This document shows positions 60,157-64,000 of a stretch of DNA of 64,000 bases, piece by piece; the first letter of the stretch is position 1; each line of letters opens with the position of its first letter. The DNA is from Hofstenia miamia (Eukaryota > Xenacoelomorpha > Acoela), in contig SCFE01000099.1 in the NCBI GenBank assembly GCA_004352715.1, forward strand, positions 1,714,334 to 1,778,333, given 5' to 3'. The translations under genes and the position numbers were made by a program. The notes under the pieces were generated by a model. It saw only the letters and a program-made list of their open reading frames with translations, ran no database searches and had not been told where the DNA came from.

Positions 60157-61428
60157 TTAATCCCAATCTAATTTACCACGCAAAGTTTTCTTCAAATTCT
60201 CTTCTTCTTTGTTCATGCGATATCCTTTTCGTATTATTGATTTCTTAGAGACCGATTGTAACTGTGGACACATAAAATTTACTTGGAAGCAAATGTAATC
60301 ATCAGGAAAATAGAATATATTGTTAAAATATTGCATCGAATCCAGCTGTTTTCTATTTATCAATGGACATGAACTATTACTTATGTAATAATTGTATTCC
60401 AACATGCTTCTTTCAATTACAATTTTTTTGGCTGTAGCGACAAAATACTGACGAAATCGATTCCCTCTAAAAGTATCATTTAAAAAATGTATCTCATGCG
60501 CATGTAATCGAAATGCCTGGCTTTCTTTTATGTTGTTGTTGGTAAAGATGTTATTAGAAAATTGAATATATAGAGCTGTATTGAAGTTATATTCATAATG
60601 ATAAATAAGGCTAAATGCATTATTTGAAGAAATATAGTTTCCATCCAATCTAGAGTACGTCATGTAAGAGCCATCGATCAAGAAACCATCACAATTATTA
60701 TTGCTGATATTATTATGAAGAAGTTCCATATAATCTTTTGAACTAATAATACCTGTACCACTGTTCATTGTAAATTTATTTCGAATGAACCTGGTATTAT
60801 AGTCCGAGTAAATTGCATCGAATGCAAATTGATTTTCACTGAATACATTTTTATTAAAGAAGCCCCAACTTTGGCTATCTCCAGAAGAAAACAGGGCGAA
60901 AATTCTTTGCGCGGTTATTTTTGAAAATCTTGAAAGTGTAACATTAACAAAAGCTTTGCTACAATTCATGTGAAAGACAATTGAGCTGAATGACATATTG
61001 CCATGGAATGAGCTATTAAAAATGAATAGCTCGCAATAACTGTAATTTAGATTTTCAGTGCTATACAATGCTGTGCTAATGTTAAAATCAGTCACATTAA
61101 CAATAGAAAGCTTGCTACATTTGATGGACTTGTTTCCTGTTACGCGGTCAAGATTTTCCAGCACAACATGTTTGGCTCCATGAAACCGATAAGGAAACAT
61201 ATTCGTTGAAATGTGCGAAGTTTTTCCATATATTTGAGAGTTTCCATAGAACTTCACCATGTCATTTTCTATATGCACGTGTGTGACGCTATCAATAGAA
61301 CAATTTATGGTTGTATTGCAACCTTGTTCAATACATTTTATTTCTTCTTTAGTGCAGATTTTTAGAGCATTCGCTAATAGAGCATGGCAAATACATATAT
61401 ATAAGGTAAGGCTTACGGTTGATACCAT
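60157..61428 (-). CDS. Secreted, asparagine-rich, probably beta-helical protein
   Basis: One uninterrupted frame of 423 residues starting MVSTVSLTLYICICHALLAN, a clear signal peptide. The N-terminal section has cysteines (CTKEEIKCIEQGCNTTINCS). From about residue 190 onward, short turns repeat with an N-x-F/I-x-x-N pattern: NVFSENQF, NKFTMNSGTGII, NNISNNNCDGFL, GNYISSNNAFSLI, NNIFTNNN, NDTFRGNRF. This is the usual look of a right-handed parallel beta-helix (pectate-lyase or NosD-like). It has many potential N-glycosylation sites, and the last 25 residues are charged. No transmembrane segment after the signal, so it is probably extracellular. Catalytic residues of polysaccharide lyases are not recognisable, so activity is unknown. 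No homologue is recognised, and it appears intronless. Confidence 0.75.
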   Translation of the reverse strand: MVSTVSLTLYICICHALLANALKICTKEEIKCIEQGCNTTINCSIDSVTHVHIENDMVKFYGNSQIYGKTSHISTNMFPYRFHGAKHVVLENLDRVTGNKSIKCSKLSIVNVTDFNISTALYSTENLNYSYCELFIFNSSFHGNMSFSSIVFHMNCSKAFVNVTLSRFSKITAQRIFALFSSGDSQSWGFFNKNVFSENQFAFDAIYSDYNTRFIRNKFTMNSGTGIISSKDYMELLHNNISNNNCDGFLIDGSYMTYSRLDGNYISSNNAFSLIYHYEYNFNTALYIQFSNNIFTNNNIKESQAFRLHAHEIHFLNDTFRGNRFRQYFVATAKKIVIERSMLEYNYYISNSSCPLINRKQLDSMQYFNNIFYFPDDYICFQVNFMCPQLQSVSKKSIIRKGYRMNKEEENLKKTLRGKLDWD

Positions 61429-61800
61429 TGCAAATATGAAAAGTTGTTATTTCATTTCAATATTTACTAAATACAAATATCATTTTTGCGACACCTAGTG
61501 AATAATTTCTTAAATCAGAATCTAAATCCAATCAAATTGAACTTGTATTTTATTGATAACTACTTTGCAGGGTACTTTTCAAACTATTGAAAATTATATT
61601 TCTATAATTCAAGGAATTTATGTAAGTGAATTGCCTTCAAATCTAAAGTTGATATTAGTATTGTTAATATCTGATAATTTATCTCTTCTTGACATTAAGA
61701 ATGGCAATTGATCTTCAGTGCTCTACTTCATATTCTTTGTGGACAACTATTATTATTTTTGACAAAACTACATAAAAAAGATTGTTATATTTTTGAGAGG

Positions 61801-61831
<31 letters not shown>

Positions 61832-63232
61832 GTGGGTGGCTAATTACTCGAATATATACATTTGATAAATTTTAAAGAAATAACGCAGGCTCACTATTAT
61901 TTAATTATCTAATTCAGTAGAATTAAATATTTTAGTGAAAACATAAATTCCATTATTTCAATGACGCTAAAGAAATCAAAGTCAATAAAAGTTTTTGTAA
62001 TTTTATAAAATATGTTACAATGCAATCTACTGCGTAATTGAATTTTTTGATGCTTTATTCAACGATTTTAATCGGCCATTTTCCTTTCTGATCAATTAAA
62101 TTTTCGATAAAATGACCACGTTATTTTGATGTGAAATTTTCAGCAATACTTACAATTCGCTATAATTTCGCAATATTCTGAGAAAATTCTCCCCAATATT
62201 ATGGCAAATTTTGTATTATTTCCATTCCATTATTTTGAAAATTTGCTATTAAAATTCGTGAAATAAAACATAATTATTCCAATAATTTTTAGGTTATTTC
62301 AAATTGATTGCTAATTAAGTAATTTAAAATATAATAGAATGCGATTCCATCATTAATTTCTGTAAAAATAGTACACATAGTTCATGAAAATTTGCATTAA
62401 TTCACACTTCTGCACACATAAAATCCTTTAAAAAAATTAAATTGTATTACATTTTCGGAATAGAGCAGATGTCAACAGTGAACTGAAAATATTCATATTG
62501 ACAAATTACTTTAAATAAATCAGGGATTCCTAGCAGGCCTTAATATGAAGATCCAATGTTTTCTGGGTACAATGTATTTTCAAACACGAAAATTTGCAAA
62601 CATTGATATTTTCAATTTTAGATAATTTTTTAAAAATTTATGAATTGGTTTTCATTTTTGTAACATCAAATCTCTTTATCGAGCAAAAATCAACAATAAA
62701 AATAGCTTTACAAAAAATAATAATTGTTATTAAGTTTGATCTAAGTTGGCATTGGTCACTGTAAATTTTTATATGAGACACTTTTCTAGATCTTGTTTGA
62801 AATTTCAGAAGAAATATTTGTGACCGAAGCAAAGTAAATATGTTTTTGCTTCAATTGAACTTAAAGCTTCTATCTTTAGCACTACAAATGTTACTTTAAT
62901 TGTGAATTCCAGCTATATGCAAATTTGTAGTAAAATATCTATTTTACATCTTTCATTGAAAAAAAATTCTTCAAGAAAAAACGAATTTATCTGGTATATT
63001 TCGTTTTTACCAAAATATATACAATCTTTCACAATGCTTACATGCAAAATTTGCATAAATTCCAATTCATCGCTGATTTTCAACGTTATGTGAGGATTTC
63101 AAAGCTTTTTATTTTTTCCATAGCATGCTAAAAGAAACGTAATACACCCAATTAAAATAATTCATATCTATAGTAATAAAATTTATTTCTATTATATTGA
63201 TTTTATATTGAAGCATTTGGTTATTTGATTAA
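61429..63232. other. No gene seen
   Basis: AT-rich 5' flank of the beta-helix gene and intergenic DNA. Short TA tract at 61801-61823. Open frames 62638-62832 (minus) and 62902-63093 (plus) have no domain. Confidence 0.55.
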
Positions 63233-63430
63233 TCACACTAAGCTAATATTTCTTGAAGCAATAAATGAATTTGTAATTGTATAAATTATTGGATTAGTAA
63301 TGTATATAAATATACACAGGCAATTAACAGAAATTAAAAAATGTTGTAGATTTTCAATAGTGCTAATTAGGATGTTTATATTATGAATATATGCAGTAGT
63401 AAAAATCATAATAATTTTTATTCCCAACAT
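63233..63430 (-). pseudogene. GPCR TM6-TM7 fragment
   Basis: The minus-strand frame contains two hydrophobic segments and the TM7 hallmark NPIIY (IYITNPIIYTITNSF), followed by a short cytoplasmic tail. A stop lies just upstream in frame and no TM1-TM5 coding is visible to 64000, so it is a relic, or the last exon of a gene extending beyond the window. It differs from the receptor at 50733, whose TM7 reads NSLVNFFIYG. Confidence 0.55.
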
Positions 63431-64000
63431 AATTCATCATTAACTTCCTAGACAATTATATCAGCTACAACACACGCACTCGAATTTCCAAGATATCAAT
63501 TGCAAATAAAACGACCTTTGGCAAAAGTGTTAATATTTTGCATAGTAAAGCTATAGAACAATATTGAAAATTAGACTAGAACTTCTACAAACATTACCAT
63601 GTTTAAACAAAACTTGAAACACAACTTGCTAAGTCACCAAAGAAATTTTCATTCCTTTAAAAAATTGCATGAATGGGAAATGTATAACATATTTGAGTAA
63701 TTTTGTAATTTATGGATTTGTTTTTAATTTTGAATTTGTAAGCACATCATTTTCATACTTGAATAACCATTAACATAATTTACCTTTTTTTCTATGTAAT
63801 ACAATCTTAGAAAATCTGTGTGAACATCATACTCTTGCTACGTTTTAATATAGCTTAATCGGAGAAGAAAATCAAATAAAAAGAAGAAAAGACTGAAAAA
63901 CTGTAAAAACTGTTTATGATTACATTTTGAGTTATTGTTATTTATCAATTAGCAATTTGTACCAACTATAATAAGAGCCATTAAATTATATATATATATA
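63431..64000. other. No gene seen
   Basis: AT-rich. About 63760-63860 resembles 11525-11620. The window ends in a TA run. Confidence 0.5.

Noticed and set aside
1-64000. CRISPR arrays, bacterial operons, rRNA or tRNA genes
   Set aside because: No regularly spaced repeats with unique spacers, no ribosome-binding-site-led gene strings, and no recognisable structural RNA apart from the histone stem-loop.

Overview
This is an AT-rich (roughly 70 percent A+T by eye), intron-bearing eukaryotic scaffold with assembly gaps at 725-1724, 1733-2524, 39205-39402 and 41407-42181. The gene content is animal: a rhodopsin-type GPCR, a TRAF-like coiled-coil/MATH gene, a canonical metazoan histone mRNA stem-loop, and Tc1, pogo, hAT-type and Ty3/gypsy elements. 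The base composition and families fit an early-branching invertebrate such as a cnidarian, but no single gene proves this.

Layout. 1-3340: a lone coiled-coil exon, a Tc1 end running into a gap, the first bases of a broken GPCR copy, and a histone 3' stem-loop. 3339-10372: copy A of a 7-kb block that recurs as copy B at 42225-49274. The copies are near-identical except for about ten islands, mostly 70-370 bases, where both have unrelated sequence of similar length. Copy B carries a coherent but dead pogo-type transposase. Copy A carries the same transposase patched with foreign sequence, some of it from a GPCR-paralogue locus. 12.3-28.2 kb: a tandem duplication of a TRAF-like locus. The first copy is readable (253 aa, two exons, minus strand). 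The second is a pseudogene split by a 5.9-kb insertion. Inside that insertion lies a 4.8-kb element with CCCAAGTAACA terminal inverted repeats. It carries an apparently intact seven-exon DUF4806 gene (335 aa), a second small two-exon gene, and no transposase I can recognise. 28.2-41 kb: decayed Ty3/gypsy pol and gag-protease pieces in opposite orientation, hAT-type repeats, and a fragment of a retroelement C-terminal domain. 50.7-51.8 kb: an intact GPCR with an in-frame 21-residue duplication at intracellular loop 1, followed by a nearly perfect 740-base palindrome. 56.2-58.3 kb: a Tc1 element nested in a larger TIR element. 60.2-61.4 kb: a secreted, probably beta-helical 423-aa protein. 63.2 kb: a GPCR TM6-TM7 fragment.

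The four readable genes (TRAF-like, DUF4806, GPCR, beta-helix protein) show no sign of a common pathway. The window is mainly a record of duplication and transposition, part of which may be scaffold mis-joining. The observations most worth following are the DUF4806 element family, the island-patterned duplication, the loop-1 duplication in the GPCR, and the orphan histone stem-loop.
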